A stretch of DNA of 64,000 nt from Pseudomonas parasichuanensis (GCF_021601385.1 NZ_BQHO01000005.1:62001-126000), one strand, 5' to 3'. Counted from the first letter of the stretch, positions 45,365 through 54,118 are shown. The notes: generated by a model not told the origin, from the letters alone. Numbers and translations: made by a program.

Positions 45365-48300
45365 ATGGCGTTCACCGACCCGTTCATCCGTCGCCCGGTA
45401 TTGGCCAGCGTGGTCAGCCTGCTGATCCTGCTGCTGGGCCTGCAAGCCTGGAACAAACTGCAGATCCGCCAGTACCCGGCCATGGAAAATGCCCTGATCA
45501 CGGTGACCACCGCCTACCCTGGGGCCAATGCCGAGACCATCCAGGGCTACATCACCCAGCCGCTGCAACAGAGCCTGGCCAGCGCCGATGGCATCGACTA
45601 CATGACCTCGGTGAGCCGGCAGAACTTCTCGGTGATCTCGGTCTACGCACGCATTGGCGCCGACACCGACCGCCTGTTCACCCAACTGCTGGCCAAGGCC
45701 AACGAGGTGCGCAACAAGCTACCCCAGGACTCGGAAGACCCGGTGCTGAGCAAGGAAGCGGCCGATGCCTCGGCGCTGATGTACATCAGTTTCTACAGCA
45801 CCCAGATGAGCAACCCGCAGATCACCGACTACCTGTCACGGGTGATCCAACCCAAGCTGGCCACCCTGCCCGGCATGGCCGAAGCGCAGATCCTCGGCAA
45901 CCAGGTGTTCGCCATGCGCATCTGGATCGACCCGGTGAAGCTGGCCGGCTTTGGCCTGTCGGCGGTGGACGTGACCAATGCCGTGCGCCGCTACAACTTC
46001 CTCGCCGCCGCCGGTGAGGTGAAAGGCGAGTACGTGGTCACCAGCATCAACGCCAGCACCGAGCTCAAGACCGCCGATGCCTTCGCCGCCCTGCCGGTCA
46101 AGACCGCCGGCGACAGCCGGGTGCTGCTGGGCGATGTGGCACGCATCGAGATGGGCGCCGAGAACTACGACACGGTCAGCTCGTTCGACGGTACGCCTTC
46201 GGTGTACATCGGCATCAAGGCCACCCCGGCAGCCAACCCGCTGGACGTGATCAAGGAAGTACGCAAGCTCATGCCGCAGCTGGAGGAAGAACTGCCGTCG
46301 AGCCTGAAGGTGTCGATCGCCTACGACGCCACGCTGTTCATCCAGGCCTCGATCAATGAAGTGATCAAGACCCTGGGCGAGGCGGTATTGATCGTCATTG
46401 TCGTGGTGTTTCTGTTCCTCGGCGCCCTGCGCTCGGTGGTGATCCCGGTGGTGACCATCCCGCTGTCGATGATCGGGGTGCTGTTCTTCATGCAGATGAT
46501 GGGCTACTCGCTGAACCTGCTGACACTGCTGGCCATGGTCCTGGCCATCGGCCTGGTGGTGGACGACGCCATCGTGGTGGTGGAGAACATCCATCGCCAT
46601 ATCGAAGAGGGCCAGACCCCGTTCGAGGCGGCGCTCGAAGGCGCGCGGGAGATTGCCTTGCCGGTGGTATCAATGACCATCACCCTGGCGGCGGTGTATG
46701 CGCCGATCGGTTTTCTCACCGGGTTGACCGGTGCCTTGTTCAAGGAGTTTGCCCTTACGCTGGCCGGTGCGGTGATCATTTCCGGCATCGTCGCCCTGAC
46801 CCTGTCGCCGATGATGTGCGCGCTGCTGTTGCGCCACGAGCAGAACCCTACGGGCCTGGCCCATCGCCTGGACCTGATCTTCGAGAACCTCAAACTGCGC
46901 TACCAGCGCCTGCTGCACGGCACCCTCGACAGCCGCCCGGTGGTGCTGGTGTTCGCCGTGTTGATCCTGTGCCTGATCCCGGTGCTGCTGATGTTCACCC
47001 GCAACGAACTGGCCCCGGACGAGGACCAGGGGGTGATCTTCATGATGAGCAGCTCGCCACAGACCGCCAACCTCGACTACCTCAATGCCTACACCGACAA
47101 GTTCACGCCGTTGTTCAGGACCTTCCCCGAGTACTACTCGTCGTTCCAGATCAACGGTTTCAACGGCGTGCAAACCGGTATTGGCGGTTTTCTGCTCAAA
47201 CCGTGGAGCGAACGCGACCGCACGCAGATGGCGTTGTTGCCGCTGGTGCAGGCCAAGCTTTCACAGATCGGCGGCCTGCAGATCTTCGGCTTCAACCTGC
47301 CCTCGCTACCCGGTACCGGCGAAGGGTTGCCGTTCCAGTTCGTGATCAACACCGCCGGTGACTACCCTGCCCTGCTCGATGTGGCCCAGCGCGTCAAAAC
47401 CCGCGCCGAAGCTTCCGGCAAGTTCGCCTTCCTCGATATCGACCTGGCATTCGACAAGCCTGAGGTGCTGATCGACATCGACCGCGCCAAGGCGGCGCAG
47501 ATGGGCGTGTCGATGGACGCCCTGGGCGGTACCCTGGCCACCCTGCTGGGCGAGGCGGAGATCAACCGTTTTACCCTGGAGGGCCGTAGCTACAAGGTGA
47601 TCGCGCAGGTCGAGCGGCCCTACCGTGCCAACCCCGGCTGGCTGAACAACTACTACGTGAAGAACGACCAGGGCCAGCTGCTGCCGCTGTCTACCCTGAT
47701 CACCCTCAGCGACCGCGCCCGGCCGCGTCAGCTCAACCAGTTCCAGCAGCTCAACTCGGCGATCATCCAGGGGGTACCGATGGTGAGCATGGGCGAAGCG
47801 CTGGACACCGTGCGTGCCATCGCCCGCGAGGAAGCCCCCGAGGGTTTCTCGGTCGACTATGCCGGCACGGCGCGGCAGTTCGTGCAGGAAGGCAGCGCAC
47901 TGTGGATGACCTTTGGCCTGGCCCTGGCGATCATCTTCCTGGTGCTGGCGGCGCAGTTCGAGAGTTTCCGTGATCCGTTGGTGATTCTGGTGACGGTGCC
48001 GTTGTCGATCTGTGGGGCGTTGTTGCCGCTGTTCCTTGGGGTGTCGAGCATGAACATCTATACCCAGGTGGGGCTGGTGACCTTGATCGGGTTGATTACC
48101 AAGCACGGCATTCTGATCGTCGAGTTTGCCAACCAATTGCGGGAGGAGAAGGGCCTGGGGGTGCGTGAGGCGATCGAGGAGGCGGCGGCGATTCGGTTGC
48201 GGCCGGTGCTGATGACCACGGCGGCCATGGTGTTTGGGATGGTGCCGTTGATATTGGCGACCGGGGCTGGGGCGGTTAGCCGGTTTGATATCGGGCTGGT

Positions 48301-48400
48301 GATTGCTACGGGGATGTCGATTGGGACGTTGTTTACGTTGTTTGTGCTGCCTTGTATTTATACGGTGTTGGCGCATAAGGGGCGGGGTTTGGCTGGGTGA
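45365..48400 (+). CDS. mexW: RND efflux transporter, MexW-like
   Basis: The 1011-residue pump begins MAFTDPFIRRPVLASVVSLL and has the helix 4 aspartates in [16 protein letters not shown] and GLITKHGILIVEFANQ near the end. With MexV it should export several drug classes, using OprM/TtgC-type channels. It is 13 bases after mexV. From about 47,960 to the stop, codons switch to GGG, TTG and GTG in place of GGC, CTG and GTC. A hexanucleotide repeat tract starts 12 bases past the stop. Confidence 0.88.
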   Translation: MAFTDPFIRRPVLASVVSLLILLLGLQAWNKLQIRQYPAMENALITVTTAYPGANAETIQGYITQPLQQSLASADGIDYMTSVSRQNFSVISVYARIGADTDRLFTQLLAKANEVRNKLPQDSEDPVLSKEAADASALMYISFYSTQMSNPQITDYLSRVIQPKLATLPGMAEAQILGNQVFAMRIWIDPVKLAGFGLSAVDVTNAVRRYNFLAAAGEVKGEYVVTSINASTELKTADAFAALPVKTAGDSRVLLGDVARIEMGAENYDTVSSFDGTPSVYIGIKATPAANPLDVIKEVRKLMPQLEEELPSSLKVSIAYDATLFIQASINEVIKTLGEAVLIVIVVVFLFLGALRSVVIPVVTIPLSMIGVLFFMQMMGYSLNLLTLLAMVLAIGLVVDDAIVVVENIHRHIEEGQTPFEAALEGAREIALPVVSMTITLAAVYAPIGFLTGLTGALFKEFALTLAGAVIISGIVALTLSPMMCALLLRHEQNPTGLAHRLDLIFENLKLRYQRLLHGTLDSRPVVLVFAVLILCLIPVLLMFTRNELAPDEDQGVIFMMSSSPQTANLDYLNAYTDKFTPLFRTFPEYYSSFQINGFNGVQTGIGGFLLKPWSERDRTQMALLPLVQAKLSQIGGLQIFGFNLPSLPGTGEGLPFQFVINTAGDYPALLDVAQRVKTRAEASGKFAFLDIDLAFDKPEVLIDIDRAKAAQMGVSMDALGGTLATLLGEAEINRFTLEGRSYKVIAQVERPYRANPGWLNNYYVKNDQGQLLPLSTLITLSDRARPRQLNQFQQLNSAIIQGVPMVSMGEALDTVRAIAREEAPEGFSVDYAGTARQFVQEGSALWMTFGLALAIIFLVLAAQFESFRDPLVILVTVPLSICGALLPLFLGVSSMNIYTQVGLVTLIGLITKHGILIVEFANQLREEKGLGVREAIEEAAAIRLRPVLMTTAAMVFGMVPLILATGAGAVSRFDIGLVIATGMSIGTLFTLFVLPCIYTVLAHKGRGLAG

Positions 48401-48412
48401 GTTTTTGGCTGC

Positions 48413-48484
48413 GGGTTCGGGCTCGGGTTCGGGTTCGGGTTCGGGTTCGGGTTCGGGTTCGGGTTCGGGTTCGGGTTCGGGTTT
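48413..48484. repeat. Hexanucleotide microsatellite (GGGTTC)n
   Basis: Twelve consecutive units: one GGGTTC, one GGGCTC, nine GGGTTC and a final GGGTTT. It lies immediately after mexW. Short open frames through it read as Ser-Gly or Arg-Val alternation and are not believed to be genes. Confidence 0.95.
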
Positions 48485-48821
48485 CAGAGTGTTTGTTTTG
48501 GTATATGTATGCGCATTCGGCGGCGATGTCGACTTTTAGTCACCTTTCCGCCCTTACGGCGGCCTACTTTGGTCTTGGCCAAAGTAGGCAAAACCGCCTG
48601 CTCCCATCATACGGCCCCTGCGCTACGCTCCGGGGTCCCCTCGACTCCGGTGCCTTCCGGGCCCGCGCGGCCTACGACTTGCTGCGCAAGTCTACATCTC
48701 GCGCCTTCGGCTGCGCCGAAGGGTGCTGCGCACCAGGGCCCTCCAGTCACCTCCGCTCGGCCTCCTGAAGTCGCAATTTGTGTTGCCTGGACTATTGCGC
48801 GCTTAGAAGCAAAAGCAAAAA

Positions 48822-48934
48822 CAGATCAAGAGCAGATCAAGAGCAGATCAAGAGCAGATCAAGAGCAGATCAAGAGCAGATCAAGAGCAGATCAAGAGCA
48901 GATCAAGAGCAGATCAAGAGCAGATCAAGAGCAG
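48822..48934. repeat. 11-bp minisatellite (CAGATCAAGAG)n
   Basis: Ten perfect tandem copies of CAGATCAAGAG run from 48822 to 48931, then a partial CAG. Because 11 is not a multiple of 3, translated frames cycle through SRADQEQIK-like repeats and are artefacts. Confidence 0.97.
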
Positions 48935-48980
48935 TGATATTGCTATCTAGGCTTGGCTGCTGTTGATGTATTGATTGTTC

Positions 48981-49070
48981 TGGCCCTATCGCCGGCAAGC
49001 CGGCTCCCACAGGTACAACGCAAGTCTGAAAGTTTGGCAATATCCTGTGGGAGCTGGCTTGCCAGCGATT
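48981..49070. repeat. REP pair (GCCGGC class) inside the inverted-repeat spacer
   Basis: Arms at 48981-49013 and 49044-49070. The right copy carries the GCTGGC/GCCAGC variant. Confidence 0.85.
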
Positions 49071-49493
49071 GCAATCCAGAGTTCCCAACCAATCCAACTA
49101 GCGACAGCTAACGCCAGCCCAGGCGCCGCCCCTAACTTCGCGACTTCAGGAGGCTGAGCGCAGGCGTCTGGAGGGCCCTGGTGCGCAGCACCCTTCGGCG
49201 CAGCCGAAGGCGCGAGATGTAGACTTGCGCAGCAAGTCGGAGGCCGCGCGGGCCCGGAGGACGCCGGAGCGAAGGGACCCCGAAGCGCAGCGTAGGGGCC
49301 GTATGATGGGAGCGAGCGGCTTTGCTTACTTTGGCCAAGACCAAAGTAAGCCGCCGTAAGGGCGGAAAGGTGACTACGCGTCGACACCACAAATGAATGC
49401 GCATACAACTCTCAACACAATCACCAAACACCAAACACCAAAACGCCAGAAGTCCACATAAACTTCTGGCGCCTAAATCAAACAAACAAACCA

Positions 49494-49724
49494 TCAACCA
49501 AACGGCCGCAGCCCCTGCCTCATCCCAAACAGAAACAACAACAAATCATGATCCGGTTGAACAGACGCCTGCTCGACCTTCGCCTCCCGCGGCAGCGGGC
49601 ACAAACCACCGACTTCGGCCTTGCTGAACACCGTCAGCCCCGGCTGCTCCCAGGCAGCCGCTGCCACCGTGGTCACCGCCAGTGCCCCAACAAGAAACAA
49701 AGCTCGAGCGATTTCTAGTTTCAT
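49494..49724 (-). CDS. Small exported protein, last gene of the colRS cluster
   Basis: The 76-residue protein starts MKLEIARALFLVGALAV with a signal peptide probably cleaved after AAA near residue 24. The mature part has a short segment rich in charged residues and ends FGMRQGLRPFG. Its ATG overlaps the inaA stop by four bases (ATGA), a coupling that supports it being real. P. putida and P. aeruginosa carry a small gene in this place, and the P. putida one is listed, as I recall, in the ColR regulon. Function unknown. Confidence 0.75.
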   Translation of the reverse strand: MKLEIARALFLVGALAVTTVAAAAWEQPGLTVFSKAEVGGLCPLPREAKVEQASVQPDHDLLLFLFGMRQGLRPFG

Positions 49725-50422
49725 TGCTCTAACCCTTTGACAGCGCTGCCAAACGCCATCTGGTAAAAATAGAGCAAGGTCTGCCACTCTGCGTCAGTGA
49801 TCGACGAATGGCGGCGCAGCTGACGCAAGTCGTTGTACGCCGCGCGTTGGCAACTGATGCGCCGTCGGCACTTCTCCAGGTCGAGCAAGGCCACCTCAGC
49901 CCGGGCCTGCTCACCGGTGCCGATCACCTTGACGAACACATGCTTGCCATAGAGGCAGCCATGCTGCCAGTGCCCCAGGTGCATGCGCGCCAGGTTGTCG
50001 GCCAGGTCCTTGAACATCCGCTCGTGGACCGCCTGGGGATAACGCTCACGGGCGCCTTCGCTGTACCAGGTGTCCAGGTCGACAAAACCGTCCAGCGCTT
50101 CACTCACCAGCAATGCGCGCCATTGATGGTCAGCATCACGCTCAGCACCGGCAAACACAATGCGTGGCACACGCACACCCAGTTGCTCGAAACTGTTCAA
50201 GGCATCGAGTTCGCGCAAGACCGTGGGCCGACCGAACGGGTGCAGCAGGCTCCGGTAGATATGACCCACCTGGCGCTTGGCATACAGCAATTGCCCGCTG
50301 GCGTCGCAGAGGCGCTGCACGCCGCTTTCGCCACCCCGGCGCTGGTTGGGTTCCTCGACCCATTCACCCTGCTGCTGCCAGTAGAAATCGAACTGCCCGG
50401 ACTCTTTCTGCACTGCCGTCAT
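49721..50422 (-). CDS. inaA: Kinase-fold protein InaA (lipopolysaccharide kinase family)
   Basis: The 233-residue protein has a protein-kinase-like fold of the Kdo/WaaP lipopolysaccharide kinase group. The catalytic loop region includes NLARMHLGHWQHGCLYGKHV, followed by LLDLEKCRRR, where Asp could bind metal. ATG 50422 (after AAGGGG) starts six bases past the upstream methyltransferase stop. It is the inaA-like gene of the P. putida colRS locus and probably modifies the envelope. Confidence 0.88.
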   Translation of the reverse strand: MTAVQKESGQFDFYWQQQGEWVEEPNQRRGGESGVQRLCDASGQLLYAKRQVGHIYRSLLHPFGRPTVLRELDALNSFEQLGVRVPRIVFAGAERDADHQWRALLVSEALDGFVDLDTWYSEGARERYPQAVHERMFKDLADNLARMHLGHWQHGCLYGKHVFVKVIGTGEQARAEVALLDLEKCRRRISCQRAAYNDLRQLRRHSSITDAEWQTLLYFYQMAFGSAVKGLEQ

Positions 50423-50428
50423 CAATCA

Positions 50429-51109
50429 CTACCCCTTACGTAAAACGTATACGCGCCACATCGCGTAGAGCGGCAAGAAGTCGAGCCGCTCCTGAATTCT
50501 GAAACCTGCCGCCGTAAATTCTTCTTCTACTGTAGCCGCCGGTAACACAAAGCGGTTCTGGTAGCTGTCCTGCTCGGCTCTGACACTGCGTCGCGCTTCA
50601 AGTTTCTTACGCCGCCATGCCTTGAAATTACCATCCACCCACAGCGACAGAATCACACTGTCGCGGCTAACTCGTTGAAACTCCGAAAGAATCGTCTTGC
50701 GATGGGCCGGGTCGCCAATATGATGAAACAAGCGCATGCAGAAGATGCTGTCGACCGAGTTGTCCGGCAGATCAATGGCGAAGGCGGAAGTCTGCAAGGG
50801 GCGTACCCGCTTCACCACCTCTGGCGGTTGTGCGGCACAGGCTGTCTCGATCATCGCCGCAGAATTGTCGGCGCCAATGATCACGCGGTTGGGTTTTTCC
50901 GCCAGCAGCGGCCAGAAGCGCCCGGCGCCACACGGCAGGTCGAGCACCAGGCCCGGCTCGCCAGCCAGCGCCAGGGCATGCCGGGCCATTTGCTCGTCAC
51001 GTTTGTGCGACAGCCGTCTGGCCAGGCCGTCCTGATGCTTGAGGAAGTAATCACGGGCATGGTCCCGGTCGTACTTCTCCGAAAACTCGAGTTTGATTGG
51101 GCTACGCAT
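50429..51109 (-). CDS. SAM-dependent methyltransferase (orf222 of the colRS locus)
   Basis: The 226-residue protein has a class I methyltransferase core: motif I LVLDLPCGAGRFWPLLAE (about 55-72) and motif IV-like SVDSIFCMRLFHHI. ATG 51109 has GGAG upstream; an in-frame start at 51139 is worse. It lies after colS with a 108-base gap containing a partial ColR box, then inaA follows closely. The substrate is unknown, with an envelope or lipid target likely from context. Confidence 0.87.
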   Translation of the reverse strand: MRSPIKLEFSEKYDRDHARDYFLKHQDGLARRLSHKRDEQMARHALALAGEPGLVLDLPCGAGRFWPLLAEKPNRVIIGADNSAAMIETACAAQPPEVVKRVRPLQTSAFAIDLPDNSVDSIFCMRLFHHIGDPAHRKTILSEFQRVSRDSVILSLWVDGNFKAWRRKKLEARRSVRAEQDSYQNRFVLPAATVEEEFTAAGFRIQERLDFLPLYAMWRVYVLRKG

Positions 51110-51176
51110 AGAGCATCTCCTGTCTCCGATTGCGCCCACCTTAGGAAGGCGGGCGTTGGAATCAGGTCATGCCAAT

Positions 51177-51192
51177 GTGAAAATTCTGTCAT
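51177..51192 (-). promoter_or_regulatory. Partial ColR box before the methyltransferase gene
   Basis: On the minus strand ATGACAGAATTTTCAC agrees at 13 of 16 positions with the ColR consensus YYNASNNYTTTTTCAC as I recall it. It is 68 bases before the gene start, so the methyltransferase-inaA-small protein unit may have its own ColR-controlled promoter. Confidence 0.5.
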
Positions 51193-51217
51193 CAATCAGG
51201 GGAGGTATTACAAGACG

Positions 51218-52546
51218 TTAATGCGGATCCAAAACCCCATCGCCGTCTTCGTCCTCAACGACCATCTTGTTACCCTGGCTCAGGTCAACCTGGAAGCGGC
51301 AACCGTGGGGCAGCGTAGTGCTCAGGGTGACACGCCAACCCTGGTCATCACAGATCCGCTGTACCAGTGAAAGCCCCAGCCCCAGCCCCTCGCCACGGCG
51401 TTCGTCACCGCGCACGAACGGACGGAACATCGCCTCGCGCTGCTCCTCCGGGATACCCACCCCACTGTCCTCGACGCTGAACCCGTTGGGCTCAAGGCTA
51501 AGGCGGATATAGCCGCCATCGGTGTAGTGGGCGGCATTGCGCAGCAGGTTGCCCATCACCGATTGCAGGAAGGTGGCGTTGTACAGTGCCGGGCTGGCAC
51601 TCACCCGGCCATCGTAGTAAAGGGCCAGGCCCTTCTGCTCGATGGTGTCACGCCACACGGCGGTCAGGTCATCGGCCACTTCACGCAGGGTCGCCTTGGC
51701 GGCGATTGCACCTTCGTCACGTTGCGCGCGGGCCAGCATGAGAAACGTCTTGACCAGCTCACGCATCTCCTCGGTAGCCCGTGCGATGCGCTCGACCTGG
51801 CTGCGCGCACGGCTGTCCAGGTTAGGGTTTTCAATCAGCAGCTCGCACGACGTGGCCAGTACCATCAATGGCGTACGCAACTCGTGGCTGACGTCGCTGG
51901 TGAACAGGCGTTCTCGGGTCAGCGCATCACGCAGGCGGCCCAGGGTATCGTCGAAGGCCACCGCCAGCTGCCCCACCTCGTCCGCCGCGTAATCCGGCGC
52001 CAGCGGTGGCGCCAGGCCAAGCAACTGGTCGCGATGCCGCACCTGGCGTGCCAGGCGGATCACTGGCGCCATCACCCGTCGTGCCAACACCCAGCCGAGG
52101 ATCACCGCCAGCGCCAGGCTGAGCACAAAGCCCACCACCACCACGGCGAACAGCACCCGCTCGCGCTCTTCGAAATCGCTCTGGTCCTGCAGCAGCACGT
52201 AGCGCCGGCCATCGACGATCTCGACCATCGCGTGATACGACAACTGGTCGCGAAACACCTCATGGAAGCCCGGATCCAGATGCCGCAGATCCTTGGGCAG
52301 CTCGAAATCATCACGCCCACCGCTGAAGTAGAACAGCTGGTCCGGGCGTGGCCGATGGCTCCAGTCGCTGACACTGTCCATGCGCAGCAGACGCTGCAGA
52401 TCGCCGCCGAGCACCGAGGAAATCAAGCGCTCTTCCACCAGATGCACGGTGGCGACGATACCGAAGGCAAAGGCCCCGGCCACCAGCGCGCTCATCAACG
52501 CAAAGGCGATGATGATGCGCTGGGCAAGGCTCTGCTTAAACTCCAT
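51218..52546 (-). CDS. colS: Membrane sensor histidine kinase ColS
   Basis: The 442-residue protein has a first membrane helix (10-33), a periplasmic sensor of about 95 residues, a second helix (about 130-152), HAMP, the phosphoacceptor box FTSDVSHELRTPLM and ATPase motifs (NLLRNAAHY, GVGIPEE, GEGLGLGLS). Periplasmic His35, Glu38, His95, Glu96 and an ExxE at 126-129 are kept; ColS in P. putida senses excess zinc and iron through acidic residues there. ATG 52546 (GAGGG upstream) overlaps the colR end by 11 bases. Acidic C-terminal tail. Confidence 0.93.
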   Translation of the reverse strand: MEFKQSLAQRIIIAFALMSALVAGAFAFGIVATVHLVEERLISSVLGGDLQRLLRMDSVSDWSHRPRPDQLFYFSGGRDDFELPKDLRHLDPGFHEVFRDQLSYHAMVEIVDGRRYVLLQDQSDFEERERVLFAVVVVGFVLSLALAVILGWVLARRVMAPVIRLARQVRHRDQLLGLAPPLAPDYAADEVGQLAVAFDDTLGRLRDALTRERLFTSDVSHELRTPLMVLATSCELLIENPNLDSRARSQVERIARATEEMRELVKTFLMLARAQRDEGAIAAKATLREVADDLTAVWRDTIEQKGLALYYDGRVSASPALYNATFLQSVMGNLLRNAAHYTDGGYIRLSLEPNGFSVEDSGVGIPEEQREAMFRPFVRGDERRGEGLGLGLSLVQRICDDQGWRVTLSTTLPHGCRFQVDLSQGNKMVVEDEDGDGVLDPH

Positions 52547-53219
52547 CGCGGCCCTCGGCGAGGCGATAGCCGACGCCATGGACGGTGTGCAGCAGGGGTT
52601 TGTCGAACGGTTTGTCGATCACCTGGCGCAACTGATGGACGTGGCTGCGCAGGCTGTCGCTGTCGGGGCAATCATCCCCCCACAGGGCCTCTTCGAGCAC
52701 TTCGCGGCGCAGCACGTGGGGGCTTTTCTGCATCAGCACGGCGAGCAGCTTGAGGCCCACCGGGTTGAGCTTGAGCAGGCGGCCCTGGCGGGTCACTTCG
52801 AGGGTGTCGAGGTCATAGCTCAGGTCGGCCACCTGCAAGGTACGCCGCCCACCGCCCTGGGCCCGGCGCAGCACCGCTTCGATACGCGCGGCCAGTTCCG
52901 ACAAGGCGAATGGCTTGAGCAGGTAATCATCGGCACCTGAACGGAAGCCCTGCAGACGATCATCCAGTTGGTCGCGGGCGGTCAGCATGATCACCGGGGT
53001 ATCGCGGCGGGCGTCCTCGCGCAGGCGTTTGCACAGTGTGTAGCCGTCGATGCCGGGGAGCATGATATCCAGCACGATCAGGTCGTAGTGCTCGGTGGCC
53101 GCCAGGTGCAGGCCCGACAGGCCATCCTGGGCGCAGTCCACGGTGTAGCCTTTCATGCCCAGGTAGTCGGCCAGGTTGGCAAGAATGTCGCGGTTGTCTT
53201 CAACCAAAAGAATACGCAT
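52536..53219 (-). CDS. colR: OmpR-family response regulator ColR
   Basis: The 227-residue protein has a receiver domain with phosphorylated Asp51 (LIVLDIMLPG) and the acidic pair at 7-8, then a winged-helix domain (LRREVLEEALWGDDCPDSDS). ColR maintains membrane integrity and metal and phenol tolerance in P. putida. It is the first gene of the cluster and is divergent from the PAP2 gene, with a ColR box in between. Confidence 0.95.
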   Translation of the reverse strand: MRILLVEDNRDILANLADYLGMKGYTVDCAQDGLSGLHLAATEHYDLIVLDIMLPGIDGYTLCKRLREDARRDTPVIMLTARDQLDDRLQGFRSGADDYLLKPFALSELAARIEAVLRRAQGGGRRTLQVADLSYDLDTLEVTRQGRLLKLNPVGLKLLAVLMQKSPHVLRREVLEEALWGDDCPDSDSLRSHVHQLRQVIDKPFDKPLLHTVHGVGYRLAEGRDGV

Positions 53220-53304
53220 CGGGGTCTCCTGTACCGCGCTTCGCTCGGCGGCAGCTTAAGGCCATCGCCGGCCCTGTGCCAGCCCTTGGGAAAATTCACC
53301 GAGC

Positions 53305-53320
53305 TTGACAGTTTTTTCAC
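53305..53320 (+). promoter_or_regulatory. ColR box before the PAP2 phosphatase gene
   Basis: TTGACAGTTTTTTCAC matches all positions of the recalled ColR consensus YYNASNNYTTTTTCAC. It lies 70 bases before the PAP2 start and in the colR promoter region, so it may serve both. Confidence 0.8.
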
Positions 53321-53389
53321 CGAACCTTCACGGACACAGGATAGCGGGCGCCCGACAATGCCCGGTCTTTTTCCATCCCTGGAGCTGTC

Positions 53390-54118
53390 ATGCAGGAAAC
53401 CCTTCGCCCACGCCCGATCAATCCGTGGCTCTACCTGGGCATCCCTTTCGTCACCATCGTCGCGCTGATCCTGCTGGAATGGACATCGGTGGACATGGAC
53501 CTGGCCAACCTGTTCTTCGACCGGGCTGCCGGGGAGTTCATCGGTCGCCACAGCTACGTGCTGGAAACCATCCTGCACGACCGGGTCAAGCAGGTGGTGA
53601 TCGCCTTGAGCCTGGTGGCGGTAGCGGCCTTCGTCGCCAGCTTCTTCTGGCAACGCCTGTTCGGCTGGCGTCGTGAACTGGGCTGCCTGGTGCTGGCTCT
53701 GAGCCTGTCCACGGCCTTCGTAACCCCGCTCAAGCAACTGACCCAGGTACAGTGCCCATGGAGCCTGAGCCAGTTCGGCGGCAGCGAAACCTACAGCAAG
53801 CTCCTCGAGCCACGCCCGGCCACCGACAAGGCCGGCCTGTGCTGGCCGGGTGGCCATGCGGCGACCGGGTTCTGCCTGTTCGCGCTGTTCTTCGTGCTGC
53901 GTGATCGCCGGCCGCGCCTGGCCAAGGCGGCGCTGGGGCTGGCATTCGTGGCGGGCTCGGTGCTGTCGGTAGGCAGGATGATGCAGGGTGCGCACTTTCT
54001 CTCGCACAACATCTGGACGGCGGTGTTCTGCTGGCTGATCGGGCTGGGGTGTTACTACCTGGTGCTGTATCGCCGGGGGATGGCACAGGCGCCTGTCGTC
54101 GAGCCCAGCGTCGCCTGA
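53390..54118 (+). CDS. PAP2-family membrane phosphatase, ColR target
   Basis: The 242-residue protein has five or six membrane helices and the PAP2 triad motifs: KLLEPRP (motif 1), PGGHAATGF (motif 2, His) and GRMMQGAHFLSHNIW (motif 3). PAP2 enzymes act on lipid pyrophosphates or lipid A phosphates. The perfect ColR box and the known place of a PAP2 gene beside colR link it to envelope modification; its exact lipid is inferred only. Confidence 0.9.
   Translation: MQETLRPRPINPWLYLGIPFVTIVALILLEWTSVDMDLANLFFDRAAGEFIGRHSYVLETILHDRVKQVVIALSLVAVAAFVASFFWQRLFGWRRELGCLVLALSLSTAFVTPLKQLTQVQCPWSLSQFGGSETYSKLLEPRPATDKAGLCWPGGHAATGFCLFALFFVLRDRRPRLAKAALGLAFVAGSVLSVGRMMQGAHFLSHNIWTAVFCWLIGLGCYYLVLYRRGMAQAPVVEPSVA

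Larger units (their letters stand above)
48507..49406. repeat. Large inverted repeat, two arms of about 267 bp around a 365-bp spacer
   Basis: Left arm 48507-48774 and right arm 49140-49406 are inverted copies, about 90% identical by eye over the 233 inner bases and less so at the outer ends, where GTATGCGCATT is kept. Each arm contains its own palindrome TACTTTGG-TCTTGG-CCAAAGTA. The spacer holds an 11-bp minisatellite and a REP pair. The arms resemble a common Pseudomonas intergenic repeat, but no open frame with a transposase is present. This 1.1-kb gap (48401-49493) has no credible gene. Confidence 0.9.

Noticed and set aside
48822-48934. CRISPR array
   Set aside because: Units are directly adjacent 11-mers without unique spacers, and no cas genes are near.
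48397-48966. Several open frames through the hexamer and 11-mer arrays
   Set aside because: Their products are only translated repeats (Arg-Val, Ser-Gly, SRADQEQIK cycles). No ribosome site or family is present.
48507-49406. Insertion sequence or retron with terminal inverted repeats
   Set aside because: The spacer encodes no transposase or reverse transcriptase. Only repeats are present.
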